64,000 nucleotides of DNA from Cyclobacteriaceae bacterium (lineage in GTDB: Bacteria > Bacteroidota > Bacteroidia > Cytophagales > Cyclobacteriaceae): contig JAEUUF010000016.1 in the NCBI GenBank assembly GCA_016787645.1, positions 62,001 to 126,000 on the forward strand, read 5' to 3'. The position numbers and the translations under genes were made by a program. Below are positions 8,268 to 16,429 of this stretch, piece by piece. How positions within the stretch are numbered: position 1 is the stretch's first letter; each line of letters begins with the position of its first letter. The notes under the pieces were generated by a model. The model worked only from the letters and a program-made list of their open reading frames with translations, searched no databases and was not told the DNA's origin.

Positions 8268-8306
8268 TTAATAAGCCCTTAAACGATGTTAATGACTTGT
8301 TAACCC
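8268..8306 (+). promoter_or_regulatory. Tandem TTAA boxes upstream of two-component system 1
   Basis: TTAA occurs at 8268, 8279, 8289 and 8300, spacings of 11, 10 and 11 bp, so all four face the same side of the helix. Direct repeats with this period are the usual recognition pattern of OmpR/PhoB-type response regulators. The array lies between the divergent DUF1573 and sensor kinase genes. A similar array precedes the operon at 59036. Autoregulation by the response regulator at 9608 or its paralogue is an inference. Confidence 0.5.
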
Positions 8307-8330
8307 GGGAGGGCTCACCTGTATACTCCT

Positions 8331-8338
8331 TACTTTTG
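8331..8338 (+). promoter_or_regulatory. -7 box TACTTTTG of two-component system 1
   Basis: An exact TAnnTTTG match ends four bases before the GTG start at 8343. The surrounding 14 bases (8330-8343) are identical to those at the promoter of the second sensor kinase (58889-58902, minus strand). Confidence 0.6.
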
Positions 8339-8342
8339 CCAG

Positions 8343-9611
8343 GTGAGCAGGCATACCCTTCGGATCGTCATTATTCTGGCGGTAATCAGCATTTCGGGCA
8401 TTACCGTTACCCAGATTTATTGGGTGCGGAAGGCTTTTGATATACGCGAAAATCAGTTTTATCGTGATGTCAATTCCGCCTTGAATACTGTGGCGAAAAA
8501 TATCTACGAGATCAACCAGGCCTCGGTGCCCTCCACCAACCCGGTGGAACAGGTTTCGACCAACTATTTCATTGTTCATGTCAATGGACCTATCAACGCG
8601 AGCGTACTCGAGTTTCTGTTGGTGACTGAATTTAAGAACCGCAATGTCACGGCCGATTTCGAATATGGTATCTATGACTGTGTCGAAAAGTGCATGGTGG
8701 GAGGAAACTATATCTCACCCAGGAATATCAAGTCCGTTTCCAAGTTTCCTGAAACTCCGAAAATGAGCACCGACGGTTATTACTTTGCTGTGCAATTTCC
8801 GTTCCTGGAGGCGAACCTCATCAGCCAGATGGGGATCTGGGGATTTTCTTCGGCTGTCACGCTGGTGGTGATCTTCTTTTTTGGCTATACGCTGTTTGTC
8901 ATCTTAAGGCAGCGCCGGCTTTCCGCAGTGCAGAAGGATTTCATCAACAATATGACGCATGAATTCAAAACGCCGATCTCCACCATCGCCATCTCGGCGC
9001 AGGTATTGCGCGACCCGGGTATTGTACATACACCGGATCGGTTGCTGAATTATGCTACCATCATTGAGAACGAAAATCTACGACTCCGCCAGCAGGTGGA
9101 ACGCGTACTCCAGGTTGCCCAGTTGGACCAGGAGGATATTGGTTTCAAACAGGAGCATGTAGACGTGCACGCAATGATAAGTGAAACGGTCGCTAGTCGA
9201 AAAGTTGGATTGAGTGGAGAAATTCAACTGGACCTGGAAGCCGACCATCACCGGGTGCAGGGCGACAAATTGCACTTGTCCAACGTGCTGTACAATCTGC
9301 TGGACAATGCTGTGAAGTACTGCCAGACCCAACCCCAGGTAATCATCCGTACAAGCAATCCCGACGACCATCACATCGCAATTCGTGTCACAGATAATGG
9401 TATAGGGATAGCTCCCTCTGAAAAGAACAGAATCTTTGAGAAATTCTACCGTGTGCATACAGGCAATGTGCACAACGTGAAAGGCTTTGGACTGGGATTG
9501 AGTTATGTGAAGGAGATTGTCGGCCGGCACAAGGGCCGGGTCACTGTTGAGAGCTCACCGGGGCAAGGGAGCACATTCGAAATAGTTTTACCTGTTACAC
9601 GTCACGCATGA
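8343..9611 (+). CDS. Sensor histidine kinase (two-component system 1)
   Basis: A 422-residue inner-membrane kinase: TM1 at about residues 6-25, a periplasmic region of about 140 residues with two cysteines (DCVEKC), TM2 at about 163-187, then a HisKA dimerisation domain with phospho-acceptor His206 (NNMTHEFKTPI) and an HATPase domain with N-box YNLLDNAVKYC, DNGIGI and the G2 loop KGFGLGLSYV. It phosphorylates the response regulator encoded next, with which it overlaps by four bases. The start is GTG at 8343. It is RprX-like in architecture and a paralogue of the kinase at 57381-58874. The signal is unknown. Confidence 0.92.
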   Translation: MSRHTLRIVIILAVISISGITVTQIYWVRKAFDIRENQFYRDVNSALNTVAKNIYEINQASVPSTNPVEQVSTNYFIVHVNGPINASVLEFLLVTEFKNRNVTADFEYGIYDCVEKCMVGGNYISPRNIKSVSKFPETPKMSTDGYYFAVQFPFLEANLISQMGIWGFSSAVTLVVIFFFGYTLFVILRQRRLSAVQKDFINNMTHEFKTPISTIAISAQVLRDPGIVHTPDRLLNYATIIENENLRLRQQVERVLQVAQLDQEDIGFKQEHVDVHAMISETVASRKVGLSGEIQLDLEADHHRVQGDKLHLSNVLYNLLDNAVKYCQTQPQVIIRTSNPDDHHIAIRVTDNGIGIAPSEKNRIFEKFYRVHTGNVHNVKGFGLGLSYVKEIVGRHKGRVTVESSPGQGSTFEIVLPVTRHA

Positions 9612-10294
9612 GCCGAAAGATTCTGCTGGTGGAAGATGATCCATCCCTTGGCTTCGTCGTTAAGGACGGCCTCACGCAGAGGGGTTTCGAGGTGGATTGG
9701 TGTACAGATGGCGAAAAGGGTCAGGCCGCGTTTAATGCAGGTTCGTATGATTTGTGCATCCTGGACGTGATGCTGCCGAAGAAAGATGGATTCGCGCTGG
9801 CGCAAGGTATACGTACAACCAACCCCACCATTCCCATTTTGTTTGTGACGGCCAAGGGTATGCTCGAAGATAAAGTGACCGGCTTTATGTCGGGCGGAGA
9901 CGACTACCTGGTAAAGCCCTTCAGCATGGAGGAATTGGTACTTCGCATGGAAGTTTTCCTGCGCCGCTCCCGGAACCCAGGACAAGCCGTGCATACATTG
10001 GGGTCGTACCGGTTTGATCCCCGCACGTACACACTCCATCATCCGACTGGCGAAAAAGTGCTTACCCAAAAGGAGTCGGAGGTACTGGAGTTGTTGTGCG
10101 GCAACCGGGATCGGGTGCTCAAGCGGGAGGAGATCCTCAAGAAGGTGTGGGGCAACGACGACTATTTCCTCGGGCGCAGCCTGGATGTGTTTATTTCAAA
10201 ACTCAGGAAGTACCTGAAGGAAGACCCTTCCCTGCAGATCACCAACTATCACGGAGTGGGGTTCAGGTTGGAAGCGAAGGCTGACCAGGTGTAG
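9608..10294 (+). CDS. OmpR/PhoB-type response regulator (two-component system 1)
   Basis: A 228-residue regulator: receiver domain (residues 1-120; acidic pocket ED at 9-10, phospho-acceptor Asp53 in LCILDVMLP, switch Thr and Lys in FVTAKG and LVKPFS) and a C-terminal winged-helix trans_reg_C domain (EVLELLCGNRDRVLKREEI to GVGFRLE). It is coupled by ATGA overlap to its kinase. Its 3' end overlaps the convergent methyltransferase gene by 32 bases. RprY-like. Probable targets are the TTAA arrays described at 8268-8306 and 58931-58967 (inference). Confidence 0.92.
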   Translation: MSRKILLVEDDPSLGFVVKDGLTQRGFEVDWCTDGEKGQAAFNAGSYDLCILDVMLPKKDGFALAQGIRTTNPTIPILFVTAKGMLEDKVTGFMSGGDDYLVKPFSMEELVLRMEVFLRRSRNPGQAVHTLGSYRFDPRTYTLHHPTGEKVLTQKESEVLELLCGNRDRVLKREEILKKVWGNDDYFLGRSLDVFISKLRKYLKEDPSLQITNYHGVGFRLEAKADQV

Positions 10295-11453
10295 TAGCCC
10301 GCTTGCTACCCTCGTACAACTCGTACTCCAACAGTCTGCAATCCAGCTTCGCGCTGTAGAATTCAATTCGCCGGCTGGCGCGCAATCCAATCTTCTTGGC
10401 GAGATCGAGGTTGCCCGTGTAAATATAGCCGCGATAGCCCCGGCACTTCTGCTTGAGAAAGTCGCCGATTTGCTTGTAGGTCACTTCAAGTTCAGCCAGT
10501 TCGCCCATTCGTTCACCATACTCCGGGTTGATGCACACCACACCAGGCGCGGGTGGAATTTCAGTTTCAGTAAAATCGCACACCGCGAATTTCAACAAAT
10601 GCTCTACACCGGCCTCCTGGGCATTGATGTGTGAGATATCAATAGCATCCTGCCGGTTGTCGGTCGCGATAACGGTGAGGTTGGGAATTTCTCTTACCTG
10701 CTCGTTGAGGCGTGTCCTTTCTTTCTCATACATCTCTTTTCGATAACCCGAAATGTGCATGAACCCATAATTTGAACGAAAAAGACCCGGGCGACGGTTT
10801 GTGGCGATCAGCACCGCCTCAATCGCCAGCGTCCCGGAGCCACACATCGGGTTGACGAACGGAGTAGTTCCATCCCATTTGGTGGCCATCACCACCGCGC
10901 TGGCCAGGGCTTCCAGCATGGGTGCTTTGCCGGGTATCTTTCGATAGCCGTGTTTGGCGAGGGTATGGCCGGATGAATCAAGAAAAATTTCAGCGCTTTC
11001 TTCCTTCCAATAGAGGTGCACCACCGCCTGCCCCAGGTCGGGTCCCGAATCGGGGCGCGCCCCTGTCTGACGACGAATCCGATCAACGATGGCATCTTTG
11101 ACCTTCACATTGACGAACAGGTTGTTGTTTACTGTGAAATGATCTACCGTACTTGTGACGGAGAAGTAGCCATTGTTGGCCAGGAGCTTCTCCCACGGAA
11201 TTGACAATAACTGACTGTAAACATCTTCGGGGCGGTTGGCCTTAAACGCCCGCAATGAATACAGGACCTGGCTGGCGCAACGCAGGTTTAAGTTTAGGCG
11301 GATGCAATCTTCCAGTGTGCCCAGCACCTCCACTCCAGTCTGGAAACTCCGCTGCAAGGCAAAACCAAGTTCGCCGACCTCCTCCGCGAGAAACGGCGTG
11401 AGGCGTTTGTTGCAAGTGATGACAATCTTCGCGCGGGTATTGAATGGATTCAC
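10263..11453 (-). CDS. THUMP-domain class I SAM-dependent RNA methyltransferase
   Basis: A 396-residue protein with an N-terminal ferredoxin-like/THUMP RNA-binding region (to about residue 160) and a C-terminal Rossmann methyltransferase domain with the SAM motif FVNPMCGSGTLAIEA and the NPEYGERMG (NPxY-like) catalytic motif typical of base N-methylation in the RlmL/TrmN group. It probably methylates guanine in 23S rRNA or tRNA. It is the last gene of a probable minus-strand operon tdk-recO-methyltransferase. Confidence 0.88.
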   Translation of the reverse strand: MNPFNTRAKIVITCNKRLTPFLAEEVGELGFALQRSFQTGVEVLGTLEDCIRLNLNLRCASQVLYSLRAFKANRPEDVYSQLLSIPWEKLLANNGYFSVTSTVDHFTVNNNLFVNVKVKDAIVDRIRRQTGARPDSGPDLGQAVVHLYWKEESAEIFLDSSGHTLAKHGYRKIPGKAPMLEALASAVVMATKWDGTTPFVNPMCGSGTLAIEAVLIATNRRPGLFRSNYGFMHISGYRKEMYEKERTRLNEQVREIPNLTVIATDNRQDAIDISHINAQEAGVEHLLKFAVCDFTETEIPPAPGVVCINPEYGERMGELAELEVTYKQIGDFLKQKCRGYRGYIYTGNLDLAKKIGLRASRRIEFYSAKLDCRLLEYELYEGSKRATTPGQPSLPT

Positions 11454-11464
11454 GGTCTGGGGGA

Positions 11465-12130
11465 CTAACGCAATACTTCTTTGAGGACGTCGACGGATCT
11501 GATTTCACCCAGACTTTCGACGTGACGATGATAAAAGGCAAGCAACGATTCGAGGAGACTTCTGCGGGTTTCATAGCTAAGTTCCGGAGGCGCTTCGTAT
11601 CCGCAGGTGAGCAGCGTCTGCAAGGCTTGTGTGGTTTCAGGCAAGGATTGCCCTCCTTCGAGGACCTCGCGTGTTTCATGGGCACCAAATCCCAGGTGCC
11701 GGCTTAGCTGGATGAGAAACTGCAAATGGAAATTTTCTACCGCTTCGAGCTGGTCCAATGAAATGAAGGACCGCATGAGAAAGTCAAAGAGCGACTCGGC
11801 ATTGCTTTGATCCTTGATGACTTTGTTGATCACTTCATTCAGGAATAAGGCAATGGTGGTTTTGCGAATGTCCTGGTGAATGTGCTGGTAAGAGTGGAGG
11901 CATTTCACTTCCTTGATGCGGAGGATGTTGGCGTTCTCCCGATGATAAACGACCATGTCCAGCAACGTGAGTGGCTGATAGAGGGAAATAGAACCCCGCC
12001 CGGATTTGCTGCGCACGCCGTTGACGAGGTAGGTCTGCAGGCCAAAAACATGCGTGAAAATGTTTACAATAATGGAAGTGTCACCGTACTTGGTGAACCG
12101 GAAGACGATGCCACGGGTCTTGTACAGCAT
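11465..12130 (-). CDS. recO: DNA repair protein RecO
   Basis: A 221-residue RecO: N-terminal OB fold starting MLYKTRGIVFRFTKYGDTSI and including YLVNGVRSKSG, then a helical C-terminal domain. RecO anneals ssDNA and loads RecA with RecR. Length is normal for Bacteroidota. The gene lies five bases after tdk and 11 bases before the methyltransferase gene. Confidence 0.92.
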   Translation of the reverse strand: MLYKTRGIVFRFTKYGDTSIIVNIFTHVFGLQTYLVNGVRSKSGRGSISLYQPLTLLDMVVYHRENANILRIKEVKCLHSYQHIHQDIRKTTIALFLNEVINKVIKDQSNAESLFDFLMRSFISLDQLEAVENFHLQFLIQLSRHLGFGAHETREVLEGGQSLPETTQALQTLLTCGYEAPPELSYETRRSLLESLLAFYHRHVESLGEIRSVDVLKEVLR

Positions 12131-12135
12131 GTCGT

Positions 12136-12738
12136 TCAGGATTTCTTCTTCCGGTTCTTCATTCCTTCGAAGAACGCCTTTCGGCTGCGTGCCTCGTACT
12201 TGTCCTTCTCGCCGAGCACCACCTGGCTGCTGTCATCGCCCAGTCGATAGGAGTAGGAGGCCATGGCTCCGGTCTGGCTGCATATCGCGTGTACTTTAGT
12301 CACGAATTCCGCGATTGCCAGTAGGTTTGGCATGGGTCCGAACGGCCTCCCTTCAAAATCCATGTCAAGTCCGGCGACTATGACCCGCTTGCCGGAATTA
12401 GCCAGGTTGTTGCAAACATCGACGATACCTGCGTCAAAGAATTGGGCTTCATCGATTCCCACTACATCGCAGTCACCGGACAGGAGGATAATGTCGTTGG
12501 CGAAATCAACGGGCGTGGAGCGGATCTCGCGCGAAGCGTGGGAGACGATCTTTTCTTCGTGGTAGCGCGTGTCGAGCTTGGGCTTGAAGATTTCCACTTT
12601 TTGTTTCGCGATCAGCGCCCGGGTGAGACGACGGATCAGCTCCTCTGTTTTGCCGGAGAACATGGATCCGCAGATCACTTCGATCCAGCCGGAGCGGCCG
12701 TCGCGTTCACGCGTTTCCAGGTGAGGTTCGAGAAACAT
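12136..12738 (-). CDS. tdk: Thymidine kinase
   Basis: A 200-residue type II thymidine kinase that phosphorylates thymidine for salvage. Visible are the P-loop [10 protein letters not shown], the DEAQFF motif, the lasso region, and a C-terminal [12 protein letters not shown]. The two Cys pairs that usually bind structural zinc are not clear (only CSQTG is evident), so zinc may be absent or bound differently. First gene of a minus-strand set with recO. The 81-bp region to the divergent aminotransferase holds promoters for both. Confidence 0.93.
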   Translation of the reverse strand: MFLEPHLETRERDGRSGWIEVICGSMFSGKTEELIRRLTRALIAKQKVEIFKPKLDTRYHEEKIVSHASREIRSTPVDFANDIILLSGDCDVVGIDEAQFFDAGIVDVCNNLANSGKRVIVAGLDMDFEGRPFGPMPNLLAIAEFVTKVHAICSQTGAMASYSYRLGDDSSQVVLGEKDKYEARSRKAFFEGMKNRKKKS

Positions 12739-12794
12739 ACGCGCAAGTTACATGGTTGGCGGAAATGTGGGTACCTCGTTTCCGGCCTATTCAA

Positions 12795-12802
12795 TACCTT
12801 TG
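12795..12802 (+). promoter_or_regulatory. -7 box TACCTTTG upstream of the aminotransferase
   Basis: Exact TAnnTTTG match, 17 bases before the proposed TTG start at 12820. It rules out the much longer upstream reading frame that runs through tdk. Confidence 0.5.
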
Positions 12803-12819
12803 TTTACAAGCCGTTTCCT

Positions 12820-13962
12820 TTGAACCTATCCTCACGTCTTCCCGACACCGGAACATCCATCTTTTCAGTGATGTCCAAAATGGCGTTGGAACATGGAGCC
12901 ATCAACCTCTCGCAGGGATTTCCCGACTTTCCGGTATCCGCCGAACTGGTGGAGCTGATCTACGAAAACCTCAAAGCCGGCCATAATCAATATGCGCCAA
13001 TGCCCGGGGTGCCAGCCCTGCGCCAGGTGATTGCAGAGACCATTCAGAAAACCTACCAGCGAGCTACCGATCCTGACACAGAGATTACCATCACGGCTGG
13101 AGGGACAGAAGCACTGTTCTCAACGATTGCCGCACTCGTTCGCCCCGGCGATGAGGTAATTCTATTCGATCCCTCCTATGATTCGTATTCACCGGCTATC
13201 CGGCTGAATGGAGGAATACCGGTACCGATCAACCTGTCTGCTCCCGACTTTTCCATTGACTGGGCAGAAGTGGAACTGCATGTAAGAGACTGTACACGGA
13301 TGATCATCATCAATACGCCGCACAATCCCAGTGGTGCGGTATTGAAGGAAAGTGATCTGCAAGCAGTCGAACGAATCGCGCTTGAACACGAGTTGATTGT
13401 ACTGAGCGACGAGGTATATGAGCGCATCATCTTCGATGAAATTCAGCACGAGAGTGTTCTGAAGTACCCTAACCTCGCGGGCCAATGTGTCGCGGTGTTT
13501 TCATTTGGCAAGACCTTTCACGCCACCGGCTGGAAGATCGGGTACACCGTGGCCTCACCGGCCTTGACGACAGAAATCCGGAAAGCACACCAGTTTATCA
13601 CGTTTGCGGTGAACACACCCATTCAACATGCCTTGGCTGCTTACATGAAAGAACCCTCACACTACCGGGCGCTGGGTAAATTCTATCAGGCAAAGCGGGA
13701 TTTTTTCCTGGAACAACTCAAAGGATCTTCGTTTCAACCATTGCCTTGTCATGGAAGTTATTTTCAGCTGCTTTCCTATCGCACTGTTTCGTCGAAAAGA
13801 GAGATGGAGATGGCGGAATGGCTGACCAAGGAACATAAGTTGGCCTCAATCCCGGTTTCAGCTTTCTACCACAGCAAGCAGGAAGATCACCTGCTTCGCT
13901 TCTGTTTTGCCAAGAAGGAGGAGACGCTCCAGGCCGCAGGAAAAATTCTACGCAACCTTTGA
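12820..13962 (+). CDS. Methionine/2-oxoacid aminotransferase (class I, PLP)
   Basis: A 380-residue fold-type I aminotransferase of the YbdL / glutamine transaminase K group: LPDTGTSIFSVMSKMA and INLSQGFPDFPV at the N-terminus, NTPHNPSG, SDEVYERIIFD, and the PLP lysine in FGKTFHATGWKIGY. These enzymes transaminate 2-oxo-4-methylthiobutyrate and aromatic 2-oxoacids, often with glutamine as donor. The start is inferred as TTG 12820 because family members begin at the SRLPDTG region and no ATG fits. It is four bases upstream of an omega-amidase gene, which would remove the 2-oxoglutaramate made when glutamine is the donor. Confidence 0.87.
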   Translation: MNLSSRLPDTGTSIFSVMSKMALEHGAINLSQGFPDFPVSAELVELIYENLKAGHNQYAPMPGVPALRQVIAETIQKTYQRATDPDTEITITAGGTEALFSTIAALVRPGDEVILFDPSYDSYSPAIRLNGGIPVPINLSAPDFSIDWAEVELHVRDCTRMIIINTPHNPSGAVLKESDLQAVERIALEHELIVLSDEVYERIIFDEIQHESVLKYPNLAGQCVAVFSFGKTFHATGWKIGYTVASPALTTEIRKAHQFITFAVNTPIQHALAAYMKEPSHYRALGKFYQAKRDFFLEQLKGSSFQPLPCHGSYFQLLSYRTVSSKREMEMAEWLTKEHKLASIPVSAFYHSKQEDHLLRFCFAKKEETLQAAGKILRNL

Positions 13963-13966
13963 GCCG

Positions 13967-14761
13967 ATGAACAACCTGACTGTTACTGCCATCCAGACCG
14001 CCCTCCATTGGGAGGACCCGGTGGCGAATCGCGCGATGCTGGAGGAAAAGATCTGGAGGATTAGTGAATCCACTGATGTGATCATTCTCCCCGAGATGTT
14101 CAGCACGGGGTTCACTATGAATGCGGCCTCGGTAGCGGAAGTCATGAACCAGGAGACGACCCGTTGGATGAAGCAGATGGCTGACCAGACAGGAGCACTG
14201 ATCCTCGGCAGTGTCATTATCAAGGAATCAGGCAATTACTTCAATCGATTGATCTGGTCAGAGCCCGGAGGTATTATCCGCACGTATGATAAGCGCCACC
14301 TCTTCCGTATGGCCAAGGAGAATTCGGTTTTTTCGGGTGGAAGCTCGCGTCTGGTGGCTTCCTGGAAGGGATGGAACATCTGCCCACTGGTTTGCTATGA
14401 CCTGAGGTTCCCGGTCTGGAGCCGCAACCGCTGGGATGCGGGTCGAAATTCGCTGGAATACGACCTGCTGGTGTATGTTGCCAACTGGCCGGAGCCCCGG
14501 GTGACGATGTGGGACGCACTGCTCAGAGCCAGGGCCATTGAGAACCTCAGTTATGTAGTGGGGGTAAACCGCGTTGGGCCGGATGCGCAGGGGACAGTTT
14601 ACAATGGGCACTCTGCTATGGTTGACCCCAAAGGGAATGTGGCCTGGTTCGGTGAGGACGCTGACACCCTTAAGACCCTTTCCCTTGATGCCGGGTTATT
14701 ACGGGATTATCGTGTGCGATTCCCGGCCTACCTCGATGCCGATGACTTCCGGATGTCTTGA
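13967..14761 (+). CDS. Omega-amidase (YafV/Nit2-like nitrilase superfamily)
   Basis: A 264-residue carbon-nitrogen hydrolase. The catalytic triad is visible as Glu in LPEMFSTGF, Lys in YDKRHLFRM and Cys in LVCYDLRFPVWSRN. The Phe/Trp-rich context and length match YafV and mammalian Nit2, which hydrolyse 2-oxoglutaramate or 2-oxosuccinamate to the oxoacid plus ammonia. ATG 13967 begins MNNLTVTAIQTALHWED, the normal family start. Immediately downstream of the aminotransferase; together they form the transaminase/omega-amidase pair that makes glutamine transamination irreversible, known in methionine salvage. Confidence 0.9.
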   Translation: MNNLTVTAIQTALHWEDPVANRAMLEEKIWRISESTDVIILPEMFSTGFTMNAASVAEVMNQETTRWMKQMADQTGALILGSVIIKESGNYFNRLIWSEPGGIIRTYDKRHLFRMAKENSVFSGGSSRLVASWKGWNICPLVCYDLRFPVWSRNRWDAGRNSLEYDLLVYVANWPEPRVTMWDALLRARAIENLSYVVGVNRVGPDAQGTVYNGHSAMVDPKGNVAWFGEDADTLKTLSLDAGLLRDYRVRFPAYLDADDFRMS

Positions 14762-14804
14762 GGATTTATTGAGATTCGTCATCCCCAATCTTGCTTTCGT
14801 GCCT

Positions 14805-14812
14805 TACTTTTG
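14805..14812 (+). promoter_or_regulatory. -7 box TACTTTTG upstream of purH
   Basis: Exact TAnnTTTG match 16 bases before the purH ATG. No -33 TTTG at the expected distance. Confidence 0.5.
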
Positions 14813-14828
14813 CGGCTCTGCCTGACCC

Positions 14829-16355
14829 ATGAATACCCAGCCCATCACCCGCGCCCTGATTTCAGTTTATTACAAAGACAATCTCGAGCCCATCATCCAC
14901 GAACTTGGCAAGGCCGGGGTGGAATTTGTATCTACCGGCGGTACCCAGCAATTTATCGAATCACTGGGGTACAAAGTCACTCCCGTTGAAACCCTGACCG
15001 GTTACCCTTCCATCTTTGGTGGCCGGGTGAAGACCTTGCATCCCGCGGTGTTTGGCGGCATTCTTTTCCGACGGGAAGATGAAGGAGACCGAGGCCAGGC
15101 CAAGGAATTCAAGATTAACCCTATTGATCTCGTCCTTGTCGACCTGTACCCTTTTGAAGAGACCGTCTCCATGAGCGCCGGTGAATCTGAGATTATCGAG
15201 AAGATTGATATCGGTGGCGTTTCACTGATCCGGGCTGCCGCCAAGAATTTCAAGGATGTTCTCATTGTATCCTCCCGTAAACACTATGCGGAACTCCTTA
15301 CGTTGCTCCAGGCCAAGAAGGTCTCCACAGACTTGTCAGACCGTAAGCGGTTCGCGGCGATGGCGTTTGAAGTGACCTCCCATTACGACACGGCCATTTT
15401 CCACTATTTCAACCAGGAGCAGCGGATACCGGCATTTAAAGCAAGTTATTCCCAGGGAATCACCTTGCGCTATGGGGAGAACCCGCATCAGCAGGGGGTA
15501 TATTATGGAAAGCTCCATGACCTGTTTGAGCAGCTCAATGGCAAAGAGCTCTCTTACAATAACCTTGTCGATATTGACGCGGCCCTTGACCTGGTCCGGG
15601 AGTTCTACGACGAGGCAGCCTTTGTAATCATCAAGCACACGAATGCCTGTGGCGTGGCAACAGGAGAAACGGTCAAAGAAGCCTATGAGAAAGCTTTCCG
15701 GGCGGATACGCTTTCTGCGTTTGGAGGGGTGCTAGCCACCAACCAATGCGTGGACATGGCTGCCGCCGAGGCCATGAACAGTCTTTTCTTCGAGATTCTC
15801 ATTGCGCCGGATTATGACGCGAACGCGTTGGAGCTGCTTCGCCTGAAGAAGAACCGGATAATCCTGCTTCAAAAGCAACCACTCATACGCGGGAAACAGG
15901 TAAAAACCCTGCTAAATGGCGTCATTGAGCAGGATTATGACTGGAAGACCGATGAGCTTTCTGACTTAAAAGTGGTGACCAAGCGGGAGCCTTCACCTAC
16001 AGAGATAAATGCTATGCTCTTCGCCAGCAAGATTTGCAAGCACTCCAAGTCAAATACCATTATCCTGGCAGTGGATGGCCAATTGCTGGCAAGCGGCGTT
16101 GGCCAGACCAGCCGCGTGGATGCCCTCAAACAAGCGATTGAGAAGGCCAGGGCATTTGGTTTCAGTCTCGATCACGCCGTCATGGCCTCCGATGCCTTTT
16201 TCCCCTTCCCCGACTGTGTGGAGATCGCCCACCAATACAACATCAAGGCCGTCATACAGCCCGGCGGCTCCATCAAGGACAAGGACTCCATCGCTTACTG
16301 CGATGAGCACGATATGGCGATGGTCTTTACCGGCTACCGCCATTTTAAACACTGA
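14829..16355 (+). CDS. purH: Bifunctional AICAR transformylase/IMP cyclohydrolase
   Basis: A 508-residue PurH, which carries out the last two steps of IMP synthesis. The N-terminal MGS-like IMP cyclohydrolase domain (about 1-190) shows FVSTGGTQQFIESLGY and FGGRVKTLHPAVFGGIL. The AICAR transformylase domain includes LRYGENPHQQG and the catalytic Lys-His in IIKHTNACGVATGE, ending with FFPFPD and QPGGSIKD. Length is normal. It lies 74 bases upstream of mreB, an arrangement I recall as common in Bacteroidota. Confidence 0.97.
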   Translation: MNTQPITRALISVYYKDNLEPIIHELGKAGVEFVSTGGTQQFIESLGYKVTPVETLTGYPSIFGGRVKTLHPAVFGGILFRREDEGDRGQAKEFKINPIDLVLVDLYPFEETVSMSAGESEIIEKIDIGGVSLIRAAAKNFKDVLIVSSRKHYAELLTLLQAKKVSTDLSDRKRFAAMAFEVTSHYDTAIFHYFNQEQRIPAFKASYSQGITLRYGENPHQQGVYYGKLHDLFEQLNGKELSYNNLVDIDAALDLVREFYDEAAFVIIKHTNACGVATGETVKEAYEKAFRADTLSAFGGVLATNQCVDMAAAEAMNSLFFEILIAPDYDANALELLRLKKNRIILLQKQPLIRGKQVKTLLNGVIEQDYDWKTDELSDLKVVTKREPSPTEINAMLFASKICKHSKSNTIILAVDGQLLASGVGQTSRVDALKQAIEKARAFGFSLDHAVMASDAFFPFPDCVEIAHQYNIKAVIQPGGSIKDKDSIAYCDEHDMAMVFTGYRHFKH

Positions 16356-16357
16356 CC

Positions 16358-16390
16358 TTGATATTTGACCTGATTATTTCTGTAATTTCG
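16358..16390 (+). promoter_or_regulatory. Candidate mreB operon promoter (TTG-N22-TAATTTCG)
   Basis: TAATTTCG at 16383-16390 is one base off TAnnTTTG; TTG at 16358-16360 gives 22-bp spacing. TTTG at 16364-16367 is closer (15 bp). The AUG of mreB is 39 bases further on. Moderate support only. Confidence 0.4.
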
Positions 16391-16429
16391 GGGCACTTTT
16401 AACCAGAACATAAGGAGGAACTTCTGCCC

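Noticed and set aside
12442-12819. N-terminal extension of the aminotransferase into tdk
   Set aside because: It would overlap tdk by about 300 bases, cross the promoter box at 12795-12802 and add unconserved residues.
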